Positions 8,745-18,777 of a stretch of DNA of 64,000 bases are shown piece after piece (positions within the stretch are counted from its first letter, which is position 1; the number at the start of each line of letters is the position of its first letter). The position numbers and the translations under genes are program-made. The notes beneath the pieces are model-generated. The model was not told the origin of the DNA. It worked only from the letters and a program-made list of their open reading frames with translations, and did no database searches. This DNA is from Chrysiogenes arsenatis DSM 11915 (lineage in GTDB: Bacteria; Chrysiogenota; Chrysiogenetes; Chrysiogenales; Chrysiogenaceae): NCBI RefSeq assembly GCF_000469585.1, contig NZ_KI273144.1, positions 108,753-172,752 of the forward strand, in the 5' to 3' direction.

Positions 8745-10346
8745 ATGGAACATCAACCCCGCGGGTACGTCAGCATCGTACTCCATTCACATCTACCATT
8801 TGTAAAGCACCCAGAACATGAACGCTTCCTAGAAGAAAACTGGCTCTACGAAGCGATGATGGAAACGTATATTCCGTTTTTGATGTCACTAGAAAAGTTG
8901 GAATCCGAAGGGATTTACCCCCGCATCACCGTTTCTATGACGCCACCACTGTGCCACATGCTGGAAGACGAACTCCTCAACCACCGCTTTGAAGAGCACC
9001 TCCTGCGTCTGCTCGAACTGCTCGACAAAGAAGTACAGCGCGTTGCAGGTGATGGCGAAGCCGAGCAGGTGGTCTATTTCTACCGCGAACGCTTCCAGTC
9101 AATCCTTGCGTACTATCGTGACACGTTACAGCGGAGTATCCTTGGCGGCTACCGTCGCTTTATGGAAAGCGGCGCTATCGAAATTATCACCTGTGGTGCC
9201 ACCCACGGATTTCTTCCCAACCTGCGCGTCACCCCGCGCAGCGTTCACGCGCAAATCGCCCTTGGCGTTGCCTCGTACAAACGGATTTTCGGTCGCCAAC
9301 CCCGTGGCATCTGGCTGCCCGAATGTGCCTACTACGAAGGATTGGAAGATGTGCTTGCCGAACACGGCATCGAGTACTTCCTGACTGACACCCACGGCCT
9401 GCTCTTTTCCCGCCCACGTGCCTTGTATGGTAACTACGCCCCTATTGTCAGCCCACGCGGCGTCGCCGCCTTTGGCCGTGACCAAGAATCAAGCAAACAA
9501 GTCTGGTCGAGTAAAGAAGGGTATCCCGGCGATATCCGCTACCGCGACTTCTACCGCGATGTCGGTTGGGATTTGGAGTACGAATACATTAAACCCTATA
9601 TAAATCCAGATGGAAAGCGCGTTTTTGTCGGCCTGAAATACTACCGCATTACCGGCGATAGCGATCATAAAGAACTCTACGATCCTGCCGCAGCGCAAGC
9701 TATTGTGCAGGAACATGCCAGCAACTTCCTGTTCAACCGTGAAAAGCAAATCGAATACCTACAAGCGGCGATGGGCAAAGCTCCAATAGTCGTTTGCCCG
9801 TACGATGCGGAACTCTTCGGCCACTGGTGGTACGAAGGGATCGACTTCCTCTACCACTTCTCGCGCAAGATGGCACAGGATCAAGATAGCATTGCTCCAA
9901 TCACGCTTGGCGAATACCTTGACCGCTTCCCCGAACAGCAGATCGCCAGACCGGCAGCTTCCACTTGGGGCGATAAAGGGTACAACGAAGTATGGTTGAA
10001 CGAAGGCAACGACTGGATTTACAAATACCTGCATGATTGCAGCATTACCCTCAGCGAACTTGCCCGCAAGTACGCCACCAGCGCGACACCAGAGCAAGAA
10101 CGACTGCTGAACCAACTCGGGCGCGAATTGCTCCTTGCCGAATCGAGCGACTGGGCATTTTTGATGACCACCCGCACCGCTGCGGAGTATTCGTCAAAAC
10201 GCACCGTTGAACACATCGAAAACTTCCGCCGCGTGCGCCACATGCTGGAAGGCAGCGAACCTATTGACTGGGATTACATCGAGTCGATTGAATTCAAAGA
10301 TTCAATCTTCTACCGCGAGATGGACTTCCGGCTCTACTGCCCGTAA
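8745..10346 (+). CDS. GH57 1,4-alpha-glucan branching enzyme (DUF1957 type)
   Basis: Introduces alpha-1,6 branches into alpha-1,4-glucan during glycogen synthesis. The 533 residues match the GH57 branching enzymes of Thermus and Thermococcus (about 520-675 aa). All five GH57 motifs are visible: HSHLPF (14-19), GATHGF (151-156), the nucleophile motif WLPECAY (Glu193), the acid/base motif PYDAELFGHWWYEG (Asp354) and STWGDKGYNEVW. The ATG at 8745 directly follows the DUF4912 stop; an earlier in-frame ATG at 8589 lies inside that gene and would add a non-homologous tail. It is the last gene of the glucan cluster and is followed by a terminator. Confidence 0.92.
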   Translation: MEHQPRGYVSIVLHSHLPFVKHPEHERFLEENWLYEAMMETYIPFLMSLEKLESEGIYPRITVSMTPPLCHMLEDELLNHRFEEHLLRLLELLDKEVQRVAGDGEAEQVVYFYRERFQSILAYYRDTLQRSILGGYRRFMESGAIEIITCGATHGFLPNLRVTPRSVHAQIALGVASYKRIFGRQPRGIWLPECAYYEGLEDVLAEHGIEYFLTDTHGLLFSRPRALYGNYAPIVSPRGVAAFGRDQESSKQVWSSKEGYPGDIRYRDFYRDVGWDLEYEYIKPYINPDGKRVFVGLKYYRITGDSDHKELYDPAAAQAIVQEHASNFLFNREKQIEYLQAAMGKAPIVVCPYDAELFGHWWYEGIDFLYHFSRKMAQDQDSIAPITLGEYLDRFPEQQIARPAASTWGDKGYNEVWLNEGNDWIYKYLHDCSITLSELARKYATSATPEQERLLNQLGRELLLAESSDWAFLMTTRTAAEYSSKRTVEHIENFRRVRHMLEGSEPIDWDYIESIEFKDSIFYREMDFRLYCP

Positions 10347-10366
10347 TATGCAAGCCATTTGAAAAG

Positions 10367-10404
10367 AAAAACCCCACCGGCAGTAACGTCAGTGGGGTTT
10401 TCTT
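10367..10404 (+). terminator. Rho-independent terminator after the glucan cluster
   Basis: Hairpin ACCCCAC (10371-10377) / GTGGGGT (10392-10398), flanked by an A-run upstream and a TTTTCTT run downstream. It closes the 4930-10346 gene set. Confidence 0.85.
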
Positions 10405-10531
10405 ATAAACACAAGGCGCGGGCTCTTCGCTATATTTTCGTCATAGAGATTACCGTACTGGGGATTACAATAATTTGCAAAATTGAAGTTTCGGCTTTGA
10501 AAGCCTATTGCTAGTCAGCGGGAGGTTTCCT

Positions 10532-11164
10532 ATGAATTTTGGCATTCTTGTATTCAATCAGGTAGAGGAACTTGATTTTGTAGGGCCGTGGGAGATGCTC
10601 GCCATGTGGAAGAAAAATGCCAATGGCCCAGAAAACTGCATCATTGTTAGCCAATCGCTTGAGCCAATCATTTGCGCAAAGGGATTGTCAATCAACCCAC
10701 ATGTTTCGTTTGCCACGTGCCCTCCACTTGATTTCTTACTCGTTCCAGGTGGACAAGGGACGCGGCAGGAAGTGAATAATCCAGTGCTTGTCGATTTCGT
10801 TGCAAACCAAGCAAAGAATTGCAAGGCGATCCTATCGGTATGTACTGGCTCCTTTGTGCTGCATGCTGCTGGGCTTTTATCAGGTAGGAAGGCAACAACT
10901 CACTGGGGTTCGCTGGAGCGCTTACGTGCGCTTGGGGACGTAACAGTTGTTGAACAACGTTACGTCCAAGACGGTAACATATGGTCATCCGCTGGTGTTT
11001 CCGCTGGAACTGATCTCATGCTCGCATTTATTGCCAGTACTGCTGGTGACGCAGCAGCAGGCAAGGTGCAATTTGCTTCAGAGTACTACCCCTCCTCAAT
11101 CAAATACGGCGGGTTTGAAAACCATGAGCAAGCTCCTGCATATATCAAAGCCAAAGCTATTTAA
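10532..11164 (+). CDS. DJ-1/PfpI family protein (isonitrile hydratase-like)
   Basis: A 210-residue cytoplasmic protein of the DJ-1/ThiJ/PfpI superfamily, close to the GATase1-like subgroup that includes isonitrile hydratase and the sensor halves of AraC-type regulators. The predicted nucleophile is Cys104 in the elbow SVCTGSFVLH; THWG and SAGVSAGTDLML follow as in the subgroup. There is no DNA-binding domain, so it is a stand-alone enzyme or chaperone-like protein. The ATG at 10532 has GGGAGG about 6 nt upstream. It converges with the minus-strand permease with only 3 bp between them. The substrate cannot be predicted. Confidence 0.82.
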   Translation: MNFGILVFNQVEELDFVGPWEMLAMWKKNANGPENCIIVSQSLEPIICAKGLSINPHVSFATCPPLDFLLVPGGQGTRQEVNNPVLVDFVANQAKNCKAILSVCTGSFVLHAAGLLSGRKATTHWGSLERLRALGDVTVVEQRYVQDGNIWSSAGVSAGTDLMLAFIASTAGDAAAGKVQFASEYYPSSIKYGGFENHEQAPAYIKAKAI

Positions 11165-11167
11165 CGC

Positions 11168-12472
11168 TTACTCTGCCAAAAACGCGAACCGCGCCAGAAA
11201 CAGCGCTGCCAGCGCCCACACCAGTGGACTCACTTCGCGGATTCTTCCCGAAAGTGCCTTGACAATTGGATACGAGATGAATCCGAACGCCAGCCCCGTT
11301 GCAATACTAAACGTCAACGGCATCATAATCATAGTAAGAAAAGCGGGGATGACTTCGCTCATGTCGTCGTATTCAATATGCAACGCGTTCTGTAGCATCA
11401 GACCGCCGATGATAATCAGCGCTGGAGCGGTTGCGACGGCAGGGACAACGCCAATAATTGGCGTAAAGATCAAGGCAACCAAGAAGAGCCCACCAACAAC
11501 CACGGCGGTCAGTCCGGTTCTTCCCCCTTCGGCAATCCCCGAAGCACTTTCAAGATAGGTCGTTACGGTACTGGTTCCCAAACAAGCGCCGACGGTGGTG
11601 CCGATACTGTCAGCCATCAGTACGCGGTTGGCGCGCGGAAGTTCCCCTTTTTCGTCGAGATATCCCGCTTGTTTGCTCAGGCCAAGCACACAGCCGATGG
11701 TGTCGAACATATCCACGAACAGAAATACAAAAATGATCTCTAATACGCCGAGCATGATAGCGGCTTTAAGGTCGAAGGCTAAAAATGTGGTTTCAATATC
11801 GGTTACGGCAGGAAGGCCAAAAATAGCGTCTGGCAACTGCGCCACGCCTGCCAGCAGTGCCAACACGGTACTCGCAATGATTCCCCAAAGAATCGCCCCT
11901 TGGGTTTTGCGCGCAATCAGTGACGCGGTAAGGAGGAGCCCAACAATACCGACCAACACGGCAGGCTGCGTTAAATCGCCCAGTCCAACGAGCGTGGCAG
12001 GATGAGCGACAATAATCCCCGCATTTTTCAACCCAATGAATGTGATAAACAGGCCAATCCCCAGCGAAGTGCCAAGTTTAATCCCATTAGGAATAGCGCG
12101 GATCAGCACTTCGCGTAGACGCAATGCAGTCAGGATGATAAAGATTACTCCGGAGATAAACACCGCTCCCAGCGCCGTTTCCCACGCGTATCCCATGCCA
12201 AGCACCACAGCGTAGGTGAAATAGGCGTTGATCCCCATGCCAGGCGCAAGGGCGAAAGGGTAATTGGCGTACAGCCCCATAATCAACGACGCGGCAGCCG
12301 CCGAAACGCACGTGGCGAAGAGTACGGCATTGAAGTTCATCCCGGCGCTACTGAGCATGTTGGGATTGACAAAAATAATGTAACTCATGGTGATAAAGGT
12401 CGTGACGCCTGCCATGAATTCTTGTTTCGGGTTTGTTCCATGGGCTTTGAGTTGAAAATACTTCTCTAGCAT
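11168..12472 (-). CDS. NCS2 family purine permease (AzgA/PurP-like)
   Basis: Inner-membrane proton-coupled transporter for adenine, guanine or hypoxanthine. The 434 residues fit the AzgA subgroup of NCS2, with 12-14 hydrophobic segments. Subgroup signatures are EFMAGVTTFITMSYIIFVNP near the N-terminus, FALAPGMGINAYF, FVFLFVDMFDTIG and TTYLESASGIAEGGRTG. The ATG at 12472 has GGGAGGAG 9 nt upstream; the longer frame would extend into the helicase gene. It follows the DEAD-box gene by 16 bp on the same strand and is probably cotranscribed. Substrate specificity among purines is not resolved. Confidence 0.9.
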   Translation of the reverse strand: MLEKYFQLKAHGTNPKQEFMAGVTTFITMSYIIFVNPNMLSSAGMNFNAVLFATCVSAAAASLIMGLYANYPFALAPGMGINAYFTYAVVLGMGYAWETALGAVFISGVIFIILTALRLREVLIRAIPNGIKLGTSLGIGLFITFIGLKNAGIIVAHPATLVGLGDLTQPAVLVGIVGLLLTASLIARKTQGAILWGIIASTVLALLAGVAQLPDAIFGLPAVTDIETTFLAFDLKAAIMLGVLEIIFVFLFVDMFDTIGCVLGLSKQAGYLDEKGELPRANRVLMADSIGTTVGACLGTSTVTTYLESASGIAEGGRTGLTAVVVGGLFLVALIFTPIIGVVPAVATAPALIIIGGLMLQNALHIEYDDMSEVIPAFLTMIMMPLTFSIATGLAFGFISYPIVKALSGRIREVSPLVWALAALFLARFAFLAE

Positions 12473-12488
12473 GTTGTCTGCTCCTCCC

Positions 12489-14087
12489 TTATCTTCTACG
12501 ACGCGGCGCGCGCGGCCTACCGGTGTTTCTCCCTGCACTCTCTTCTTCTGGTGGCAGTGCCACCATCGCTTCACGCGGTGGTGGCGCAGTCATGCTTTCA
12601 TCGGGATGAATGTATTCAAACTTCTGTCCGATATACGTTTCGATATCCGGCAAAAAGAACGAGTCATCTTCATCGGCAAAACTGACAGAAATGCCCGATG
12701 AACCTGCTCTGCCGGTTCGTCCAATGCGATGAACGTAATCTTCCGGATCGTTTGGAAGCGAGTAGTTCACAACGTGCGAAATCGCATCAACGTGAATTCC
12801 CCGCGCAGCAACATCCGTAGCAACCAGCACTTTAATCGTTCCTGCTCGGAAAGATTCCAGCGTTTTTATCCGCTTTCCTTGAGCAATGTCACCAGAAAGA
12901 ATGGCACTTTTAATACCATAGCGGTTCAGCTTTTCGCTGAGGCGGCGCGTTTCGTCACGTCGATTAGCAAAGACGATAACTCGCTCTAAGCTATTTTGAA
13001 TAAGCAGGTTATAAAGCAGTGGGAATTTTTGATCGCGTGTCAGGATGTACACGGTTTGTGTAATAGTCGAGGCGGTGACATGGTCGGGCTCAATTTCGAC
13101 GCGTACCGCATCCGTCGTCCACTGTGACGAAAGATTAACCACATCCGTCGTCAGTGTTGCGCTGAAAAAGAGTGTCTGGCGGCGATTCTTGGGCGGCGTA
13201 GCATTGATAATCTGTTTAATATCGGGAATAAATCCCATATCGAGCATACGGTCAGCTTCATCGATAACCATAATTTCCACTTTGCCAAGATGGACGTCGC
13301 CACGGCGTTTAAAATCAAGCAAACGTCCGGGAGTCGCAACAATAATATCTACCTGCTGCTGCTCAAGCAAACGGCGCTGTTTTTCAAAATCGATACCACC
13401 GAACAGGCAGACGATTTTAGCAGACATATATTTGGCCAGTACTCGAGCATCTTTCTCGATTTGCAATGCCAGTTCACGCGTCGGTGCCATAATAAGCGCC
13501 CGTGGTGTACCTGGGCGGATGCCTGGCAGTGGCGACACGAGCAGACGATGGAGGATAGTCAAAAGAAAGGCTGCGGACTTCCCCGTTCCGGTTTGCGCTT
13601 TTCCAGCAGCATCCTTTCCTGCCAAGGTATGCGGCAAGATGAACCCTTGTATCGGAGTACAGTAGGTAAAGCCCGCCTCCGATATCGCCCGCATAAGCTC
13701 CAGCGGCAATCCAAGGTCGTGAAAGCGGATTTTTCCCTCTTCCGGTTCAACACGAAATGACTCCAGTTCCCACGGCTCCTGCTGCAGTATTTCTGGGATA
13801 ATCGGCTCGGGCAGTGATGAGAGAACGTCACGCCCACCTTCTGCCTGTAACGATTTATCTCGATTTGGTTTACGGCGACGACGGCGCGACTTTGGCGCAA
13901 CCTCGCCATCAACAGATTCCGTGTGACTTGAATGAGACTCTTGCGCGGGGGTGTAAACGGGTATTTTGGCTGGTGCCGCAGAAGGATGGCGGCGAGAAGG
14001 AAGGATAACTTCTTCAGAAATAATGACAGGTGCTTTGCTGGCGCGGCCAAACCACTGCTGGAGTTTTTTGCGAATTTTCCTGATCAA
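12489..14087 (-). CDS. DEAD-box ATP-dependent RNA helicase (RhlB/RhlE-like)
   Basis: RNA helicase of 532 residues for ribosome assembly, cold adaptation or mRNA turnover. After a basic, poorly conserved N-terminal extension (about 1-115), it has the Q-motif region (FHDLGLP...GFTYCTPIQ), motif [13 protein letters not shown] box VIDEAD, motif III SAT, and motif [12 protein letters not shown]. The C-terminus is arginine-rich (RPRAPRRRR), typical of RNA-binding tails. The start appears to be TTG at 14087: the frame has a stop codon two codons upstream, no in-frame ATG lies near, and GAGGAG lies 8 nt before it. The purine permease follows it on the same strand. Confidence 0.9.
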   Translation of the reverse strand: MIRKIRKKLQQWFGRASKAPVIISEEVILPSRRHPSAAPAKIPVYTPAQESHSSHTESVDGEVAPKSRRRRRKPNRDKSLQAEGGRDVLSSLPEPIIPEILQQEPWELESFRVEPEEGKIRFHDLGLPLELMRAISEAGFTYCTPIQGFILPHTLAGKDAAGKAQTGTGKSAAFLLTILHRLLVSPLPGIRPGTPRALIMAPTRELALQIEKDARVLAKYMSAKIVCLFGGIDFEKQRRLLEQQQVDIIVATPGRLLDFKRRGDVHLGKVEIMVIDEADRMLDMGFIPDIKQIINATPPKNRRQTLFFSATLTTDVVNLSSQWTTDAVRVEIEPDHVTASTITQTVYILTRDQKFPLLYNLLIQNSLERVIVFANRRDETRRLSEKLNRYGIKSAILSGDIAQGKRIKTLESFRAGTIKVLVATDVAARGIHVDAISHVVNYSLPNDPEDYVHRIGRTGRAGSSGISVSFADEDDSFFLPDIETYIGQKFEYIHPDESMTAPPPREAMVALPPEEESAGRNTGRPRAPRRRR

Positions 14088-14243
14088 CGTTCATTCTCCT
14101 CATGGCATTTAAGATAGGATGCTATCGTATACAATCGAATTGCTCAGCCGAGAAATATACAACACCAGTCAAAAAAGCGCACTTGCTATTTCGTTGCTCC
14201 CACGGCACTATGCGCGCCATATTTCCCCGTTGGAGCGATTGCG

Positions 14244-15938
14244 ATGTATCTTCCTGTTAGCCGTGCCGAAGCCCACACCCTAGGCTGGGATCAATTCGAT
14301 ATTATCCTTGTCAGTGGCGATAGTTACATCGACAGCCCGTTTATTGGTGTCGCTCTACTGGGGAAAATTCTGGTCGCGGCAGGTTTTCGCGTCGGCATTA
14401 TCCCACAACCCGACATGAACAGCAGCGACGATATCACGCGCCTAGGCGAACCGCGCCTCTTCTGGGGAGTGACGGCGGGCAGTGTCGACTCAATGGTTGC
14501 CAACTACACCGCCCTGAAAAAGAAGCGGCAGCAGGATGATTACACCCCCGGCGGCGCCAACACTCGCCGCCCCGATCGAGCTTGTATTGCGTATACGAAC
14601 CTCATTCGCCGCCATTTTAAGCCTACCGTCCCCATTGTCCTGGGAGGCATTGAAGCGAGCCTGCGCCGAGTAGCGCACTACGATTTCTGGGATAACCGTA
14701 TCCGCCGCTCGGTGCTGGTGGACGCCAAAGCTGACTACCTCCTGTACGGCATGGCGGAGCGATCGATTGTCGAACTGGCCTGCGCCCTGCGCGATCGGCA
14801 GCCCGTTTCGGCTCTTCGCGGGCTCTGCTTTCTCAGTCGTGAAATGCCAGTAGATGCGCTTGAAATACCGGATTACGAAACCGTAGCCGCCGATGCTGAC
14901 GCCTTTACCGCGATGTTCCACATGTTTTATGCCAATAACGATCCACTGACCGCCAAACCGCTTGCGCAAAAACATGGTGACCGCTATCTGATCCAGCAGC
15001 CACCGGCGCATTACCTCAGCGAAGCGGAGCTAGACGCCATCTACACGCTGCCATTCGAGCGCGAACTCCACCCAGCGCACCGCCCGCAGGGAACCGTGCG
15101 GGCGCTCGACACCATCCGCTTTTCCGTCGCCACGCATCAGGGATGTTATGGCGAGTGTAATTTCTGCGCCATAGCGGTGCACCAAGGGCGCACAGTACGC
15201 TCCCGCTCGGCACAATCAATTGAAAGCGAAGTGCAAGCATTTACCCGCCACCCAAAATTTCGCGGGATTGTTTCCGATGTGGGTGGGCCAACCGCTAACA
15301 TGTACGGCTACGAATGCAAAAAAAAGCTGCGTCACGGCAGTTGTCAGCATCGCCGCTGCCTCGTGCCACAGCGCTGCGAGCAGCTTCCCGTCGAACACCA
15401 ATCCCAGCGCAAATTACTGGAACGGCTGCGCAAAATCCCCGGCGTAAAGAAAATCTTCGTAGCCTCAGGAATTCGCCATGATTTGATTCTGGAAGATAAA
15501 CAACACGGCCTCGCCTACCTTGAAACACTGGTCGAGCACCACGTTTCTGGGCAAATGAAAATTGCCCCCGAACACACCGAACCCAAAATTTTGGAACTCA
15601 TGGGGAAACCAGCGGCGGGAAATCATCTGGAAAAGTTTTGCGAACTCTTTGCGTCTTTAAACCGCAAACACCAGAAACAGCAATTTTTAACCTACTACTT
15701 TATCGCCGCACACCCCGGCTGCGACGAACGCGCGATGGAAAAGCTTCAGAACTACGCTAGCCGCGTGCTGCACATTCAGCCGGAGCAAGTACAAATCTTT
15801 ACGCCAACACCATCAACCTATTCCAGCCTCATGTATTACACAGGAAAAAATCCTTTTACAGGCGAAAAGTTGTTTTCAGAAAAGAATATGGCCGGAAAAG
15901 AGCGGCAAAAAATGCGGTTACAGAAAAAAAGCCGGTAG
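14244..15938 (+). CDS. ygiQ: YgiQ family radical SAM protein
   Basis: A 564-residue member of the UPF0313/YgiQ radical SAM family; function unknown. An N-terminal cobalamin-binding-like region (about 15-250) is followed by the radical SAM core. The cluster ligands are Cys301, Cys305 and Cys308 in CYGECNFC. The family-specific HGSCQHRRCLVPQRC lies further on, with a C-terminal segment containing VQIFTPTPSTYSSLMYYT. It is somewhat shorter than the E. coli-type proteins (600-740 aa), the difference being in the C-terminal tail. It is transcribed alone, divergent from the helicase gene. Confidence 0.9.
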   Translation: MYLPVSRAEAHTLGWDQFDIILVSGDSYIDSPFIGVALLGKILVAAGFRVGIIPQPDMNSSDDITRLGEPRLFWGVTAGSVDSMVANYTALKKKRQQDDYTPGGANTRRPDRACIAYTNLIRRHFKPTVPIVLGGIEASLRRVAHYDFWDNRIRRSVLVDAKADYLLYGMAERSIVELACALRDRQPVSALRGLCFLSREMPVDALEIPDYETVAADADAFTAMFHMFYANNDPLTAKPLAQKHGDRYLIQQPPAHYLSEAELDAIYTLPFERELHPAHRPQGTVRALDTIRFSVATHQGCYGECNFCAIAVHQGRTVRSRSAQSIESEVQAFTRHPKFRGIVSDVGGPTANMYGYECKKKLRHGSCQHRRCLVPQRCEQLPVEHQSQRKLLERLRKIPGVKKIFVASGIRHDLILEDKQHGLAYLETLVEHHVSGQMKIAPEHTEPKILELMGKPAAGNHLEKFCELFASLNRKHQKQQFLTYYFIAAHPGCDERAMEKLQNYASRVLHIQPEQVQIFTPTPSTYSSLMYYTGKNPFTGEKLFSEKNMAGKERQKMRLQKKSR

Positions 15939-16125
15939 GCACTGGGTACTCTATCCGATAATCCCCCCATTATTAGATAGGGGGTGGGAGAGACATTCCA
16001 CAGTAAGTCGCGGTTTGCTCCATTGCCAGAGTTTTGCGTTCGGCGGTGTGAGCACTTTTTCCCAAGTGCCTCTTTTCAAAGCTCGGCATTTGGCTTTCCG
16101 TATACATTCGCTATATCAAGAGCAA

Positions 16126-16536
16126 TCAGCGATGAACGATCGGATACCCTTTCGCTTGCCAGTCGGGGTATCCGCCGCGGTACGTGTAGACATGGCGATA
16201 ACCAGCAGCATACGCCGCCATCGCTGCGTCTGGGGCTAGACTGCAATTGTATCCACGGCAATAAAAAATCAGGGTTGTCTCTTTATCTGGCGGCAAAAAG
16301 CGGGCGATGGTACTGAACATGTTTGATTCTTGAGAGGTAATATTGATCGCTCCGCTGATATGTCCCGTCACGTACTCTTGATTACTCCGAGTATCCACCA
16401 CAACAGTATTCTGCGCACTTTCGATCCGCTGCTTCAGCTCTTCAGAATTCAAATCAGCAACTTGCGCGAATACCGATGACGATCCCCAAAAGCATATACA
16501 CAATAGTCCAATCAGGCTTACCACGCGACGAGTCAT
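16126..16536 (-). CDS. Exported single-domain rhodanese
   Basis: Periplasmic sulfurtransferase-like protein of 136 residues. Residues 1-24 form a signal peptide (MTRRVVSLIGLLCICF...VFAQ). The rhodanese domain shows VVDTRSNQEYVTGHISGAINI and the active-site loop FYCRGYNCS, whose first Cys is the likely persulfide carrier. The ATG at 16536 is preceded by GGAGG at ideal spacing; an upstream in-frame start would hide the signal peptide. It lies downstream of prfA-prmC but is separated by about 105 bp. A role in periplasmic sulfur or thiol chemistry is inferred from the domain only. Confidence 0.85.
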   Translation of the reverse strand: MTRRVVSLIGLLCICFWGSSSVFAQVADLNSEELKQRIESAQNTVVVDTRSNQEYVTGHISGAINITSQESNMFSTIARFLPPDKETTLIFYCRGYNCSLAPDAAMAAYAAGYRHVYTYRGGYPDWQAKGYPIVHR

Positions 16537-16641
16537 ATTATTCCTCCGATACGGTTTCGCCATGTACTTCGCACATGACGAAACAAATCTAGTACGCCCA
16601 ACGGTGGGAAGCAACCACATTTATCCTTTATGAGGCATTTT

Positions 16642-17496
16642 TCAGTAAACTACACTCAGGCCGCGAAACCGCTGCCCATTATCGAATAAAGACCTACCGG
16701 ATGGAAAAAGTTCCGCCAACGCAGAGTGTTGATCATATCCCGCCTCCAGCACCAGCGCACCTCCAGCAACGAGATATTCCGGCACCTGCCGCGCGAGAAT
16801 ACGATAAAAATCGAGTCCATCGCTTCCGCCATCCAGTGCCTGAGCCGGTTCCGCTTGCACGTCGCGATCTAACGCCTGCATGTGAGCCGCATCAAGGTAG
16901 GGCGGATTGCACACAATCAGCGAAAATTTCCCGGTAACTTCGGCAAACATATCGCTTTGAACAACGCTCACCGCGCTTTCGCCACCATGACGCGTGACAT
17001 TTTTTTGTACATACCCCAGCGCAGTGTCGTCGATATCAACCAAGGTTAGCGCCACTTTTTCCGCACGACCAAGCTTGACGACGGCAATCCCAAAAGCACC
17101 ACTGCCGCAACACAGATCAAGGATGCGCAACACGCCATCAATGCGGGGCAACTGTGGCAGCAGGTCAATGGCGGCGAGAGCCAGCACTTCGGTGTCATAG
17201 CGAGGAATCAGCACCCCTTTGCCAACGGTAAAATCAAGGCCAAGGAAATTCTGTTCGCCCACAATATACGCCAACGGCTCACCGGCAACGCGCCGTTTCA
17301 GTAAGCCTTTAAATGTCGTCAGTTCTTCTGGTGTAACCGGACGATCAAAATAGCGGTAAATATCCATTCGATTCGATAGCTGGCAAGCAAGAGCAATTAA
17401 CGTCTCCGCACAAAAACGCGGCGCGTTGACATCGCGCTCAGCGAAATAGTCGCTCGCCCATTTCACCAGTCGTTGCAGCGTCCAGATTTCACTCAC
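16642..17496 (-). CDS. prmC: Release factor glutamine N5-methyltransferase PrmC
   Basis: SAM-dependent enzyme that methylates the Gln of the GGQ motif in release factors RF1 and RF2. The 284 residues are full length. There is an N-terminal helical domain, [16 protein letters not shown] (about 72-87), the SAM-binding motif [13 protein letters not shown] (about 126-138) and the catalytic NPPY at 197-200. The start is GTG, overlapping the end of prfA by 8 bp, so the enzyme and its substrate are translationally coupled. This is the conserved prfA-prmC arrangement. Confidence 0.96.
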   Translation of the reverse strand: MSEIWTLQRLVKWASDYFAERDVNAPRFCAETLIALACQLSNRMDIYRYFDRPVTPEELTTFKGLLKRRVAGEPLAYIVGEQNFLGLDFTVGKGVLIPRYDTEVLALAAIDLLPQLPRIDGVLRILDLCCGSGAFGIAVVKLGRAEKVALTLVDIDDTALGYVQKNVTRHGGESAVSVVQSDMFAEVTGKFSLIVCNPPYLDAAHMQALDRDVQAEPAQALDGGSDGLDFYRILARQVPEYLVAGGALVLEAGYDQHSALAELFPSGRSLFDNGQRFRGLSVVY

Positions 17497-18556
17497 CTTG
17501 ACTGAGTTCCCCGGCGCGGACAGTGCGGATCAATGTTTCGATAATCTCATCAAGATCGCCTTCGAGAATGGCGTCGAGACGGTGCAGCGTCAGGCCGACA
17601 CGGTGATCAGTCACACGCCCCTGCGGATAGTTATAGGTGCGGATTCGTTCCGAGCGGTCGCCGCTGCCAACTTGCTTTTTACGATCGGCACTGCGCTCAT
17701 CGTCAGCCTCCTGCACGGCGTGATCAAGAATTTTAGCACGCAGAATCCGCATCCCTTTGTCTTTGTTTTTATGCTGCGAACGTTCATCCTGACAGGTAAC
17801 GACAATGCCAGTTGGAATGTGGGTGATGCGAATGGCTGAATCGGTGGTATTGACGTGCTGACCACCAGCGCCACTCGATCGGTAGACATCAATCCGCAGG
17901 TCAGTGGGATTGATATCAATATCAACCTCTTCGGCTTCGGGTAAAACGGCTACGGTCACCGCTGAGGTATGAATGCGGCCACTTGATTCGGTCGCCGGAA
18001 CGCGCTGCACGCGGTGAGTGCCGGATTCGTACTTGAGTCGCGAGTACGCCCCCTTGCCGTTAATCATAGCAATCACTTCTTTGTATCCACCAACGCCAGT
18101 TTCGTTGACACTCAACGTTTCTACTTTCCAGCGGCGACTTTCGGCATAATAACTGTACATGCGGAACAGATCGGCAACGAACAAGCCCGCCTCATCGCCA
18201 CCTGTTCCGGCGCGGATTTCCAAAATAACGTTTTTATCGTCATTCGGATCTTTGGGGGTCAGCAGTTCGGTCAGTTCGTTTTTTAGGCTCACTTCGCGCT
18301 CTTCCAGCATTTCGATTTCGGCAATCGCCAGTTCACGCATATCGCGATCTTTTTCCGTCGCCACCAGTTCGCGGTTATCTTCAAGATCGCTAAGCACTTT
18401 TTTGTAGGCGTTAAATACCTGTACAATTTCAGAAAGGTCGCTCACCTCTTTCGAGATATCGCGGAATCGACGGTTATCTGCCGCCGTTTCTGGAAGCGTA
18501 AGTTGGCCGCTGAGCAGTTGGTAGCGTTCTTCTAGGGTCTGGAGCTTATCAAGCAT
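17489..18556 (-). CDS. prfA: Peptide chain release factor 1
   Basis: Class I release factor that reads UAA and UAG stop codons. The 355 residues are full length. The PAT tripeptide at 187-189 ([15 protein letters not shown]) marks RF1 rather than RF2. The GGQ motif is at 231-233 within [15 protein letters not shown]. The gene overlaps prmC downstream by 8 bp. It lies after the flagellin gene on the same strand but is separated from it by a strong terminator. Confidence 0.97.
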   Translation of the reverse strand: MLDKLQTLEERYQLLSGQLTLPETAADNRRFRDISKEVSDLSEIVQVFNAYKKVLSDLEDNRELVATEKDRDMRELAIAEIEMLEEREVSLKNELTELLTPKDPNDDKNVILEIRAGTGGDEAGLFVADLFRMYSYYAESRRWKVETLSVNETGVGGYKEVIAMINGKGAYSRLKYESGTHRVQRVPATESSGRIHTSAVTVAVLPEAEEVDIDINPTDLRIDVYRSSGAGGQHVNTTDSAIRITHIPTGIVVTCQDERSQHKNKDKGMRILRAKILDHAVQEADDERSADRKKQVGSGDRSERIRTYNYPQGRVTDHRVGLTLHRLDAILEGDLDEIIETLIRTVRAGELSQGE

Positions 18557-18655
18557 AGGGGGAAACCTCGGTATAAATCAGTACAGCCGAGGAGTATAGC
18601 AGTCTGTTGAACTCTTGGAAACTAGAGAGGTGACTCGATAACCGCAAATTTCTAA

Positions 18656-18690
18656 CAAAAAAAAGCCGGGGGAAAATCCCCCGGCAAAAC
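18656..18690 (-). terminator. Rho-independent terminator of flagellin gene 1
   Basis: Stem of 9 bp, GCCGGGGGA/TCCCCCGGC around 18665-18685, with an eight-base T-run on the minus-strand transcript (A-run at 18657-18664). It separates the flagellin transcript from prfA. Confidence 0.9.
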
Positions 18691-18777
18691 ATTAGATCCT
18701 GTCTGGCCCGGATAGTACACTCCTTGATGAGCCTGCGCTCCGTGCTATCCAATTCATATCGTATTCTTATGAAGTGA

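Noticed and set aside
15960-15986. CCCCC/GGGGG inverted repeat after ygiQ as a terminator.
   Set aside because: Only a 5-bp stem with an 11-nt loop and no T-run.
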